This document shows positions 25,109-33,765 of a stretch of 64,000 bases of DNA, piece after piece. The notes beneath the pieces were generated by a model that was given only the letters and a program-made list of their open reading frames with translations, had not been told where the DNA came from and did no database searches. How positions within the stretch are numbered: the first letter of the stretch is position 1; every line of letters begins with the position of its first letter. This stretch comes from Pseudomonas bananamidigenes (GTDB taxonomy: Bacteria > Pseudomonadota > Gammaproteobacteria > Pseudomonadales > Pseudomonadaceae), in NCBI RefSeq assembly GCF_001679645.1, contig NZ_LRUN01000046.1, forward strand, positions 48,277 through 112,276. The letters run 5' to 3'. The translations under genes were made by a program, and so were the position numbers.

Positions 25109-25786
25109 ATGAAAATCTTGATGGTTCTGACTTCCCACGATCAACTCGGCAACACCGGCAAGAAAACCGGCTTCTGGCTCGAAGAGTTCGCCGCGCCCTA
25201 TTACGCCTTCAAGGATGCCGGCGCCGATATCACGCTGGTTTCGCCCGCCGGCGGCCAGCCACCGCTGGATCCGAAAAGCGACGAACCTGACGCCCAGAGC
25301 GCCGAAACCGACCGCTTCCGCAAGGATCCGGCGGCGCAACAAGCGCTGGCAAATACCGGGCGTCTGGCCGATGTCCGTGCCGAAGATTTCGATGCCGTGT
25401 TTTATCCAGGTGGCCACGGTCCGCTCTGGGATCTGGCCGAAGACAAGCATTCGATTGCCCTGATCGAAGCTTTCGCCCGCAGCAACAAACCCCACGGTTT
25501 CGTCTGCCATGCGCCGGGCGTGCTGCGACATGTGCTCGGTGCCGACGGCAAGCCGCTGGTCCGGGAACGTGAAGTGACGGGGTTCACCAACTCCGAAGAG
25601 GCGGCGGTCGGCCTGACGGATGTGGTGCCGTTCCTGGTCGAGGACGAGTTCCAGCGCCTCGGCGCACGGTATTCCAAAGCTGCCGACTGGCAGGTACACG
25701 TCGTGACCGACGGGAAACTGGTCACCGGCCAGAATCCCGCCAGTTCCGCCGCTGTTGCCGAGAAGCTGTTGACGTTGCTCGGCTGA
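25109..25786 (+). CDS. Type 1 glutamine amidotransferase-like/DJ-1-PfpI protein (Hsp31-type)
   Basis: The 225-residue protein has the DJ-1 superfamily nucleophile in GFVCHAPGVLRH (Cys near residue 133, followed by His) and the conserved Glu in FWLEEFAAPYYAF. This is the arrangement of Hsp31/YajL-type glyoxalase III and deglycase-like enzymes, which convert methylglyoxal and similar carbonyls without a cofactor. It diverges from a NemR-like TetR regulator with shared operators. A carbonyl or electrophile response is therefore likely, by inference. The start follows AAGGTGCTCT. Confidence 0.83.
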   Translation: MKILMVLTSHDQLGNTGKKTGFWLEEFAAPYYAFKDAGADITLVSPAGGQPPLDPKSDEPDAQSAETDRFRKDPAAQQALANTGRLADVRAEDFDAVFYPGGHGPLWDLAEDKHSIALIEAFARSNKPHGFVCHAPGVLRHVLGADGKPLVREREVTGFTNSEEAAVGLTDVVPFLVEDEFQRLGARYSKAADWQVHVVTDGKLVTGQNPASSAAVAEKLLTLLG

Positions 25787-25848
25787 CGTTTTCAGCGGTC
25801 ATCCATCCGAAAGACGTGCGTCGCGCACTATCGGCCCGTTCAGCAGGC

Positions 25849-27384
25849 TCACACGGGTTGTGCTGAATGGGCACTTTCGCCGGGAGCACGCCTTGCCATC
25901 CGGTTCCGCCCTGTGGATTTCGCCTGGTACAGCGCCTGATCGGCCGCCTCGATCAGCGCCTGTACCTCTGCAAGCTGCGGACCGGCCGCCGCGGTGACGC
26001 CGATACTGACCGTCACCCTGCCGAACGGGCTCGCCGGATGAGCAATGGACGCTTGCGACAGTCGCTCCAGAATCAGTTGCGCCACGACCGTCGCCCCCTC
26101 GCCATCCGTGTCGGGCATGATGATCGCGATCTCTTCCCCGCCATAGCGCGCCACCAGGTCCGACGGTCGCCGCACACAGGCCTCAAGCACCTTCCCCACC
26201 CGTTGCAGGCAGGCGTCGCCGGCCACATGCCCCTGGGAATCGTTGAACAGCTTGAAGTAGTCGATATCGATCATCAGCAGGGCCAGTGTCGCCCCGTCCC
26301 TTTGTGCCCGGCGCGCTTCCATGGCCAAGGTTTCATCGAAACAGCGGCGATTGGCGAGGCCGGTCAGCGCATCTTTCCTCGCCAGCAATTCCAGCTGCCG
26401 ATTGGAACCGAGCAGCTGCTGTTGGGTGAGCCGCAACTCCCCTTCCACCTGGGTCCGCCGACGTATATCGACAATCAGAAACCAGCCGATCACGCCCGTG
26501 AGCGCCAGCAACGAGGCAACCACCACCAGCGACAAAAGCGCCTCCAGTCGCCACGCCGCCAAGGCTTCGCGCTTGCCGAGCGCGACCGTGGTAATCAGCG
26601 GCAGCTTTTCACTCTTGCGAAACGCGTAGAGCCGCTCCACCCCGTCAAGGCTGGACGTGAAAGATGCGGTGCCCACTGACTGGTCCACCAGGTACTTCGC
26701 ATAGATGGGTGACTTGGAGAAATTGCGCCCCATGTCCTGTTCGCGGAAGGGATAACGCACCAGCAGCGTACCGTCGGTATAGGACAGACCGATGGCCCCC
26801 TCCTGCCCGACGTCGAGCTTGCCGAACAGCCGCAGGAAGTTCTCGACGCCCAGGGTGACCGCCACCACACCGGCAAAATCTCCATGCGCGTCATTGAAGC
26901 GGCGACTCACGGTTATCACCCACTCCTGATTCGAGCGGCTACGGATGGGCGGGCCGATGAAGGGCTCGCGGGAGGGATCGTCGCGGTGATGGATGAAGTA
27001 GGCCCGGTCACTGCTGTTGGCCCCCGCCGGAATCGGTCGGTTGGAGGACATCAGCCAGCGGCCGTGTTTATCGTAGACGGCAACGCCACTGAGCTGCGGC
27101 ATCAGCGGCTGTTGACGTTTGACCAGGGCACTCAAGCGTTCGATCTGCGCGGGGCCGCTGCCCTCGGTTTCCAGACGCTCGACGAGCCCGAGCAACAGCA
27201 GCGAGCTCTGCCGGACGATGCCTTCGGAATAAGTCGCGAGCGCCTGGGTCAGGTTCAGCCCGTGGACGTTCACCTCGTCCAGCGCCTGTTCCCGAGAGCT
27301 CAGCACCTTCCAGATGGTCAGCGACGCCAGGGAGCAGCCGATCATCAACAGCAACAGCATCACGAGGTGGGTATCACGCTTCAC
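25849..27384 (-). CDS. Membrane diguanylate cyclase (dCache sensor + GGDEF)
   Basis: The roughly 511-residue protein has a first membrane helix (LVMLLLLMIGCSLASLTIW), a periplasmic dCache-type sensor region (about residues 35-285), a second helix (LLSLVVVASLLALTGVIGWF) and a C-terminal GGDEF domain. The active-site loop is GGEEI and an RxxD inhibitory site (RPSD) lies five residues before it, so c-di-GMP synthesis with product inhibition is expected. GTG at 27384 has a good AAAAGG site; an ATG at 27417, 11 codons upstream, is the alternative. No EAL domain is present. It stands alone and is convergent with the DJ-1 gene. Confidence 0.85.
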   Translation of the reverse strand: MKRDTHLVMLLLLMIGCSLASLTIWKVLSSREQALDEVNVHGLNLTQALATYSEGIVRQSSLLLLGLVERLETEGSGPAQIERLSALVKRQQPLMPQLSGVAVYDKHGRWLMSSNRPIPAGANSSDRAYFIHHRDDPSREPFIGPPIRSRSNQEWVITVSRRFNDAHGDFAGVVAVTLGVENFLRLFGKLDVGQEGAIGLSYTDGTLLVRYPFREQDMGRNFSKSPIYAKYLVDQSVGTASFTSSLDGVERLYAFRKSEKLPLITTVALGKREALAAWRLEALLSLVVVASLLALTGVIGWFLIVDIRRRTQVEGELRLTQQQLLGSNRQLELLARKDALTGLANRRCFDETLAMEARRAQRDGATLALLMIDIDYFKLFNDSQGHVAGDACLQRVGKVLEACVRRPSDLVARYGGEEIAIIMPDTDGEGATVVAQLILERLSQASIAHPASPFGRVTVSIGVTAAAGPQLAEVQALIEAADQALYQAKSTGRNRMARRAPGESAHSAQPV

Positions 27385-27579
27385 ATCAGTACCTTTTGGA
27401 AAGTCCGTTTCCCTCATGGCCGTTGTCGGACCGGGGCAATATCGGCGACCGTCTGTTCGGGGCCGCGCAGGATACAAGCAGTCCATCGACGGCGCAGCAA
27501 CGGCGTGTCGGCTCCTCGATGAACTGTTCGCTGATCGCCCGGTTCGATAAAAACCCCAATCCCGAAAGACGTATTGTCG

Positions 27580-29124
27580 CTAAACGACTTTCAGTGCCTT
27601 GAGAACGACCAGTGAACGCTCGGCGAATGCCTCGGCCTGTTCGGTCAGTTCGGCAAGGTTTTCTTCGGCGGTGGTCAGTGCCTTGCCGTCCTTGAGCAAG
27701 CCTTCACCCTGACCGCCGATGATGCCCCAGGCCAGCAGTGCCCAGTCGGCCGGACGGGTTTTGCCTTGCTTGATCGAAATCAGGAACAACTGCTGGAAGC
27801 GGCTGACCGTCACGCCACCGCCAATGACCGGGCTGGCCAGTACCTGAATCTTGTGGTCGAACAGCGAGCGTCTGCACAGTTGCAGATTGAGAGTGCTGCA
27901 GCGCGCCTGCACCTGTGCCTCGGCCGCTTCACTCTGGCACGGTGCCACGGCGCCCATTCCGATCAGCACATTAAGCGCTTGCTCCACATCGCCATAACTC
28001 AACGACTGCGTAGCTTCCAGCAAGTGGCGCAGGGTTTTCGGCACATAGGCGTCGTCCGCCAGCGCCTCCAGCACCGGGCCGTAAATTTCCGCTTGCAAGG
28101 TCGCCGAGCCCGCCGGCCCGGTGACGCTGCCCGCAACACTGTCCGCCAGTTGCATCAGAACAAAGCGGGTGCCGAGCATGCGCTCTCGGTGCTCGGAGGC
28201 GGACAGACGGGTAGCGCCACGGACGTAGAGATCGCGACGGAAGTTCTGGTTGACGAAGTAATCACGCGCCTGCTCGCGCATGACCGGATGCTCGATGCCT
28301 TCCAGAAAGTCCATGCCTTCGGCAGTCAGGTTGAGCGGGTCCACCGAATCCAGTGGGACAGCCGTGGTGGCGTAGTCGAGCTTGGCCGGGGCCATGGCCT
28401 GGACCACGTCGGTGAAGTACATGCAGTTCCAGTCGCGGTTGAAGTATTCGTGAGCCACGTACTGACGATTCTGGCCCTTGATGCTCTGCAACTTGGCGTC
28501 CAGCCCCGGCACCGAGTCGGCATAGTTGGGATTGGCCGCCAACAGCGCTTCGGAAAATTGCAGCGCAGCGTCGATACGCTGGTCCGGCCGTGCAGACGCT
28601 TGCGCGGCGAAGCGGTCATGCAGGCTGAACAACTGGCGCAACGGGGCCATGGGCGACCAGCCCGGGAAGCAGTTGTAGCTGATGTACACATGACCGCCCG
28701 GTTTGAGATGACGGCGGACAAATTCGACGATCAGCTTGTGATTGTCCCGGCTGACCCAGGTCCAGATGCCGTGCAGGCTGATGCTGTCGAACTGCGGCAG
28801 GTCATGGCGGGCCAGCAGTTGCTCGAAACTGTCGTCATACAGCCGCGCATCGCTGCCCCAGTCATTCGCAAGTCCAATCGCATGGGCGGCCTGGCCCGGA
28901 TGGAAATCGGTACCGACATAAGTCCCCGGATTACCGGCGGCATGGATATTGATTGACACGCCCTGGCCAAAGCCCAGTTCGCAGTGATAACCGTCGCTGC
29001 CCTCAAGCGTGGCAAAACCGCGAAGCAACAAACAATAACGCTGGAAAACCGGATTGATTTCCCGGCTGTACCCGTAGGTGTAGCCTTCGTCCGTGAAATA
29101 ACCTTCGTTCCAGGCATTGCTCAT
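27580..29124 (-). CDS. SAM-dependent methyltransferase with regulatory domain
   Basis: The 514-residue protein has a class I methyltransferase core. The SAM-binding loop is ELGFGQGVSINIHAA (about residues 49-63), followed by the acidic YVGTDFHP, with ISLHGIWTWVS near the active site. A second domain from about residue 215 matches the methyltransferase regulatory domain layout (QYVAHEYFNRDW, FLEGIEHPVMREQARDYFVN). The C-terminal third is helical. Proteins of this type often modify small molecules or cell-surface components; the substrate is unknown. AAAGGGTGC precedes the ATG. No partner gene is visible. Confidence 0.75.
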   Translation of the reverse strand: MSNAWNEGYFTDEGYTYGYSREINPVFQRYCLLLRGFATLEGSDGYHCELGFGQGVSINIHAAGNPGTYVGTDFHPGQAAHAIGLANDWGSDARLYDDSFEQLLARHDLPQFDSISLHGIWTWVSRDNHKLIVEFVRRHLKPGGHVYISYNCFPGWSPMAPLRQLFSLHDRFAAQASARPDQRIDAALQFSEALLAANPNYADSVPGLDAKLQSIKGQNRQYVAHEYFNRDWNCMYFTDVVQAMAPAKLDYATTAVPLDSVDPLNLTAEGMDFLEGIEHPVMREQARDYFVNQNFRRDLYVRGATRLSASEHRERMLGTRFVLMQLADSVAGSVTGPAGSATLQAEIYGPVLEALADDAYVPKTLRHLLEATQSLSYGDVEQALNVLIGMGAVAPCQSEAAEAQVQARCSTLNLQLCRRSLFDHKIQVLASPVIGGGVTVSRFQQLFLISIKQGKTRPADWALLAWGIIGGQGEGLLKDGKALTTAEENLAELTEQAEAFAERSLVVLKALKVV

Positions 29125-29219
29125 GCGCGCACCCTTTATTTTGGTAGTGGGAACGGCACTTATAGGGGTACTCAGGGCGATTCACAAGCGCAAAAAGCCC
29201 TGATTCTGTTGCGATGGGC

Positions 29220-30182
29220 TCATCCTCGGCCAATCACCTGCGCATACACCGACCGGTCAATGTTCCCGCCGGACAGAATCACCCCCACTCGTTGACTCTG
29301 CATCCTCTCCCGCTCCTGCATCAACGCCGCCATTGCTGCGGCGCCGGCGCCTTCGGCGAGGTTGTGGGTGTCGGTGTAATACACGCGCACGGCTTCGGCG
29401 ATTTCCTCCTCGCTGACGGAGACGATACGTGCAGCGCCGGCTCCGTAGACATCGAACGCCTCGGCAATCGGCTTGCGCACGGCCAGGCCGTCGGCAAAGG
29501 TATTGGCGGAGGCGGTCTCGCAGAGGGTTTTCGCCTCGAAGGACAGCTTGGCAGCGGCGGCTTCCGTGGACACCACGCCCACCACCCGGGTCTCCAGACC
29601 CAGCGCATCCCGAGCGGCGATCACGCCACAAATGCCAGAGCCGCAACCGATGGGCACGTAAACGGTGTGCAGATCCGGTGCCGCACTGAACAGCTCCAGC
29701 GCATAGGTCGCCACGCCCTTGACCAGTTCGGTGTGAAACGGTGGCACCAGAAAGAGCCCGTGCGCCTGCGCCAACCGCGCCGCTTCCTCGCGAGCCTCAT
29801 CGAAATCCCGTCCGTACTCGACCACTTCGCCACCGAAGCCGCGCATGGCGTTGTTCTTTTCCAGCGAGTTGCCCTGCGGCACCACGATCAACGCTTTCAG
29901 CCCTGCTTCTCGCGCTGCCAGCGCCAGGCTTTGCCCGTGGTTACCGCGCGTGGCGGAGACAATGCCTTCGACGTTCGGGTGTTCACGCCGAAGCCAGTGC
30001 ATGAAGGTGATGCCACCGCGCACTTTGAAAGCGCCGGTCGGCGTGTGATTTTCGTGCTTGACCCATACCGTGCAACCCAGCCGCTCGGCCAGCAACGGCC
30101 AGCGATATTGAGCGGTGGCCGGCATCACCTGGTAAACCTGACGGGCAGCCTGTTCGATGTCTTGGCGAGTGAGTGAATGCAT
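29220..30182 (-). CDS. PLP-dependent threonine/serine dehydratase-like enzyme
   Basis: The 320-residue fold type II PLP enzyme has the Schiff-base Lys in TPTGAFKVRGG (about residue 53), SATRGNHGQSLA for substrate carboxylate binding and the phosphate loop GCGSGICG (about 180). It lacks the ACT-like C-terminal regulatory domain of biosynthetic IlvA, so it resembles catabolic dehydratases or racemases. AAGGAG before the ATG is strong. It diverges from an AraC-type regulator, a likely controller, with 104 bases between. Confidence 0.85.
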   Translation of the reverse strand: MHSLTRQDIEQAARQVYQVMPATAQYRWPLLAERLGCTVWVKHENHTPTGAFKVRGGITFMHWLRREHPNVEGIVSATRGNHGQSLALAAREAGLKALIVVPQGNSLEKNNAMRGFGGEVVEYGRDFDEAREEAARLAQAHGLFLVPPFHTELVKGVATYALELFSAAPDLHTVYVPIGCGSGICGVIAARDALGLETRVVGVVSTEAAAAKLSFEAKTLCETASANTFADGLAVRKPIAEAFDVYGAGAARIVSVSEEEIAEAVRVYYTDTHNLAEGAGAAAMAALMQERERMQSQRVGVILSGGNIDRSVYAQVIGRG

Positions 30183-30286
30183 CGGAATCTCCTTGTGCGT
30201 GGCCCCAGTCTAGGCACAGGCACATCACGTCGGCTTTCAAAAAACCGACCTGACTTTTGCCTCGGTTCTTCACTACCATGGCGGTC

Positions 30287-31117
30287 ATGAGCCATCGTCC
30301 GCCGTCACCCGTCGTCCCCGAACCGGTCCGTCGTATCGAGGCCGGCCCGTGGGCGATCGAATTGTTGCCCGGTGCCGCCTATGCAACCCGTTATGTCGCG
30401 ACTCAATCGGCGATCGGCTTCGCCTTCGACAGCCAGCGCGGCGTGCACGCCATCGGCAGTGATCGGATCCGTCCCTTCGAAGCGCTGCCCAATGGTCTGG
30501 CGTTCGTCCCGGCTGGCTGTGACGTGATGTCCGAGTCCCCCACGGGCGGTGAATACCTGCGGGTGATTCGTACCGACGGCGTGGCGCTGGTGGGTGATCG
30601 GGCCTTCAACAATTACATCGATCCGCCGGCCATTCGCCTTGCATCGCGCATGCGCAGCGCGATGCTGAGGGCTTCGGTGGACGATGAATGGGAAACCTGG
30701 GCCCTCGAACTGGCAGAGCGAGCCCAGGGGCAATCCATTCCACCGACTCAAGGCGCCCTCACCGACCGTCGCATGCGCCTGCTCGACGAATTCATCGACG
30801 CCGGCCTCGACGGTCCGCTGGGTGTCCAGGCCATGGCGCAATTGCTGGATTTGTCCGAAGGCTATTTCAACCGCGCCTTCAAACAGACCACCGGCAAAAG
30901 CCCCCATAGTTATCTGATCGACCGACGCCTGGCCCGCGCCCGGGCGCTGATGCACGACGCCCGCGCCGGCCTTTCGGAGATCGCCCTCGCCTGCGGTTTC
31001 AATTCCCAGGCACACATGACCCGTGCGTTCACCCAGCGACTGGGCGTGAGTCCGGCGCAATTGCGCGCAGGATCGCGCCACGATGGCGTCATCGGCAAAA
31101 AACCGGGTGAGTGGTGA
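30287..31117 (+). CDS. AraC-family transcriptional regulator
   Basis: The roughly 276-residue protein has a C-terminal AraC domain with both helix-turn-helices (LGVQAMAQLLDLSEGYFNRA and GLSEIALACGFNSQAHMTRA). A poorly conserved N-terminal sensing half precedes it. The start is uncertain: ATGs at 30278 and 30287 are both possible and neither has a clear ribosome site. It diverges from the PLP-dependent dehydratase, so it may respond to an amino acid. Confidence 0.8.
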   Translation: MSHRPPSPVVPEPVRRIEAGPWAIELLPGAAYATRYVATQSAIGFAFDSQRGVHAIGSDRIRPFEALPNGLAFVPAGCDVMSESPTGGEYLRVIRTDGVALVGDRAFNNYIDPPAIRLASRMRSAMLRASVDDEWETWALELAERAQGQSIPPTQGALTDRRMRLLDEFIDAGLDGPLGVQAMAQLLDLSEGYFNRAFKQTTGKSPHSYLIDRRLARARALMHDARAGLSEIALACGFNSQAHMTRAFTQRLGVSPAQLRAGSRHDGVIGKKPGEW

Positions 31118-31259
31118 ATTTTTTCGTGTCCGCTTGTATCTGATCTGGAAGAAGCCGTGCCATCAAGGAGATGGCATCGCCCAAGGCGAACCGCTCTGGC
31201 CCCAGACTCTCGGGGCCTGCCGGTTTGCACAAAAACAGATCCGATGCAGAGTGAATCCC

Positions 31260-32759
31260 ATGGAATCAAAGGAAAGCGTCAGCCCGATCGGGCTGAAAGA
31301 CATCACCATTGTCGACGACGCCAAGATGCGCAAGGCCATCACCGCTGCGGCGCTGGGCAACGCGATGGAGTGGTTCGATTTCGGCGTCTACGGCTTCGTG
31401 GCCTATGTGCTGGGCAAGGTATTTTTCCCCGGGGCCGATCCCGGCGTGCAAATGATCGCGGCACTGGCGACCTTCTCGGTACCGTTCCTGATCCGGCCGC
31501 TGGGCGGGCTGTTCTTCGGTGCGCTGGGGGACAAGTACGGACGCCAGAAAGTCCTCGCGGCAACCATCGTCATCATGTCACTCAGTACGTTCGCCATCGG
31601 GCTGATTCCCTCCTATGCCTCGATCGGCATCTGGGCGCCGATCCTTCTGCTGCTGGCGAAAATGGCCCAGGGCTTTTCTGTGGGGGGCGAGTACACCGGT
31701 GCTTCGATTTTCGTCGCCGAATATGCGCCGGATCGCAAACGCGGCTTTCTCGGCAGTTGGCTGGACTTCGGTTCCATCGCCGGTTTCGTCCTGGGTGCCG
31801 GCGTGGTGGTGCTGATTACCGCAATCATCGGCGAAGAGAAATTCCAGGACTGGGGCTGGCGCCTGCCGTTCTTCCTCGCCCTGCCGCTGGGCATGATCGG
31901 CCTTTACCTGCGTCATGCGCTCGAAGAGACACCGGCCTTCCAGCAACATGTCGACAAGCTTGAGCAAGGTGACCGCGAAGGCCTGGCCGGCGGCCCGAAA
32001 GTGTCGTTCAAGGAAGTCGCGACCAAACACTGGCGCAGCCTGATGACCTGCATCGGCGTGGTGGCGGCGACGAACGTCACCTATTACATGCTGCTGACCT
32101 ACATGCCGAGCTACCTGTCGCACAACCTGCATTACAGCGAGAACCGCGGGGTGTTGATCATCATCGCAATCATGGTCGGCATGCTGTTCGTACAACCTGC
32201 CATCGGTTTTATCAGCGACAAGATCGGCCGTCGTCCCTTCATCATCTTCGGCAGCATCGCTCTGTTCATTCTGGCGATTCCCGCCTTCATGCTGATCAAC
32301 AGCGGCAAGATCGGCCTGATCTTCTCCGGCCTGCTGATACTGGCCGTGGTGCTCAACTTCTTCATTGGTGTCATGGCCTCTACGCTGCCGGCGATGTTCC
32401 CGACCCATATCCGCTACAGCGCGCTGGCCAGTGCGTTCAACGTCTCGGTGCTGATCGCCGGGGTGACACCGACCGTCGCAGCGTGGCTGGTGGAAAGCAC
32501 CCAGAACCTGTACATGCCGGCCTATTACCTGATGGTGACCGCCGTCGTCGGGCTGATCACCGGTGTGACCATGAAAGAAACCGCCAACAAACCGCTACGC
32601 GGGGCCGCGCCGGCAGCTTCCGATATCGCTGAAGCGCGGGAGCTGTTGCAGGAGCATCACGACAACATCGAACAGAAAATCGAGGACATCGACGCCGAGA
32701 TCGCCGAGCTGCAAGCCAAACGCGATCATCTGGCGCAACAGCACCCGCGAATCGAATAA
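31260..32759 (+). CDS. proP: ProP-type glycine betaine/proline/H+ symporter
   Basis: The 499-residue MFS transporter is the same size as E. coli ProP. It has the family opening AALGNAMEWFDFGVYGFVAY, motif A in GDKYGRQKVL and SVGGEYTGASIF in helix 5. The C-terminal tail (about residues 455-499, ELLQEHHDNIEQKIEDIDAE onward) is a heptad-rich coiled coil, the osmosensory hallmark of ProP. It imports glycine betaine and proline under hyperosmotic stress. The ATG at 31260 is preferred; the frame upstream overlaps the preceding AraC gene and lacks family features. Confidence 0.9.
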   Translation: MESKESVSPIGLKDITIVDDAKMRKAITAAALGNAMEWFDFGVYGFVAYVLGKVFFPGADPGVQMIAALATFSVPFLIRPLGGLFFGALGDKYGRQKVLAATIVIMSLSTFAIGLIPSYASIGIWAPILLLLAKMAQGFSVGGEYTGASIFVAEYAPDRKRGFLGSWLDFGSIAGFVLGAGVVVLITAIIGEEKFQDWGWRLPFFLALPLGMIGLYLRHALEETPAFQQHVDKLEQGDREGLAGGPKVSFKEVATKHWRSLMTCIGVVAATNVTYYMLLTYMPSYLSHNLHYSENRGVLIIIAIMVGMLFVQPAIGFISDKIGRRPFIIFGSIALFILAIPAFMLINSGKIGLIFSGLLILAVVLNFFIGVMASTLPAMFPTHIRYSALASAFNVSVLIAGVTPTVAAWLVESTQNLYMPAYYLMVTAVVGLITGVTMKETANKPLRGAAPAASDIAEARELLQEHHDNIEQKIEDIDAEIAELQAKRDHLAQQHPRIE

Positions 32760-32888
32760 CCATATAAAGAGTTGATGGGACAACAGGGTGGCATTCAAAC
32801 GCCGTTCTGTGGTGTTCTGTTCGTCAGGAGCCGGTGGTTTTTTTCTGCCGGCTCACCACATTTCAGCAGCTGACGATGAGGTTCGTTC

Positions 32889-33728
32889 ATGAGCAAGACG
32901 CCTTACGTACCACCCAGGGTCTGGAAACACAGCGCTCCGTCCGGCGGCCACTTCGCCAATATCAATCGCCCGATTGCCGGGCCGACCCATGACAAGCAAC
33001 TGCCCGTCGGCAAGCATCCGTTGCAACTGTATTCGCTGGCCACACCCAACGGCGTGAAAGTCACCATCCTGCTGGAAGAATTGCTGGCTCTGGGTCATGG
33101 CGGCGCCGAATACGACGCCTGGCTGATCCGCATCGGCGAAGGCGATCAGTTCTCCAGCGGCTTTGTCGGGGTCAACCCGAACTCAAAGATCCCGGCATTG
33201 CTGGACCGAAGCGTGGAGCCGGCAATCCGCGTATTCGAATCCGGCTCGATCCTGCTTTACATGGCCGAAAAGTTCGGCGCCTTCCTGCCCACCGACCTCG
33301 CCGGCCGCACCGAAACCCTGAACTGGCTGTTCTGGCAAATGGGCTCGGCGCCCTACCTGGGCGGCGGTTTCGGGCATTTTTATGCCTACGCGCCGGAAAA
33401 GTTTGAATACCCGATCAACCGCTTCACCATGGAAGCCAAGCGTCAGCTGGATGTACTCGACCGGCGTCTTGCCGAAAGCCCTTATCTTGCCGGCGACCAC
33501 TACACCATCGCCGACATCGCGGTCTGGCCGTGGTACGGGCAACTGGTGCGCAACAACGTATACGGCGCAGCCGAGTTCCTGTCGGCTCACGAATACACCC
33601 ATGTGCAGCGCTGGGCCGAGGACATCGCCAGACGGCCGGCGGTCATCCGTGGGCAGCGTGTCAACCGCACCTGGGGCGACGAAGCGAGCCAGGTCCCCGA
33701 AAGACATGAGGCGGCTGATCTGAAGTAA
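32889..33728 (+). CDS. yghU: Glutathione S-transferase, YghU type
   Basis: The 279-residue protein has a thioredoxin-like N-terminal domain preceded by the long N-terminal arm of the YghU/Nu-class GSTs (YVPPRVWKHSAPSGG). Typical elements are LYSLATPNGVKVTILLEEL, NPNSKIPALLD, FESGSILLYMAEKFG and the helical domain with DHYTIADIAVWPW. These GSTs bind two glutathiones and show disulfide-bond reductase activity. It is 37 bases before glcD on the same strand and may share its transcript. Confidence 0.88.
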   Translation: MSKTPYVPPRVWKHSAPSGGHFANINRPIAGPTHDKQLPVGKHPLQLYSLATPNGVKVTILLEELLALGHGGAEYDAWLIRIGEGDQFSSGFVGVNPNSKIPALLDRSVEPAIRVFESGSILLYMAEKFGAFLPTDLAGRTETLNWLFWQMGSAPYLGGGFGHFYAYAPEKFEYPINRFTMEAKRQLDVLDRRLAESPYLAGDHYTIADIAVWPWYGQLVRNNVYGAAEFLSAHEYTHVQRWAEDIARRPAVIRGQRVNRTWGDEASQVPERHEAADLK

Positions 33729-33765
33729 TCGCTCGCAGCCGATAATAAAAACAAGGGGCGCCCGC

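Noticed and set aside
32845..32875. GAGCCGG...CCGGCTC hairpin before the YghU-like gene as proP terminator
   Set aside because: The T-run lies in the loop, not after the stem, so it does not fit an intrinsic terminator.
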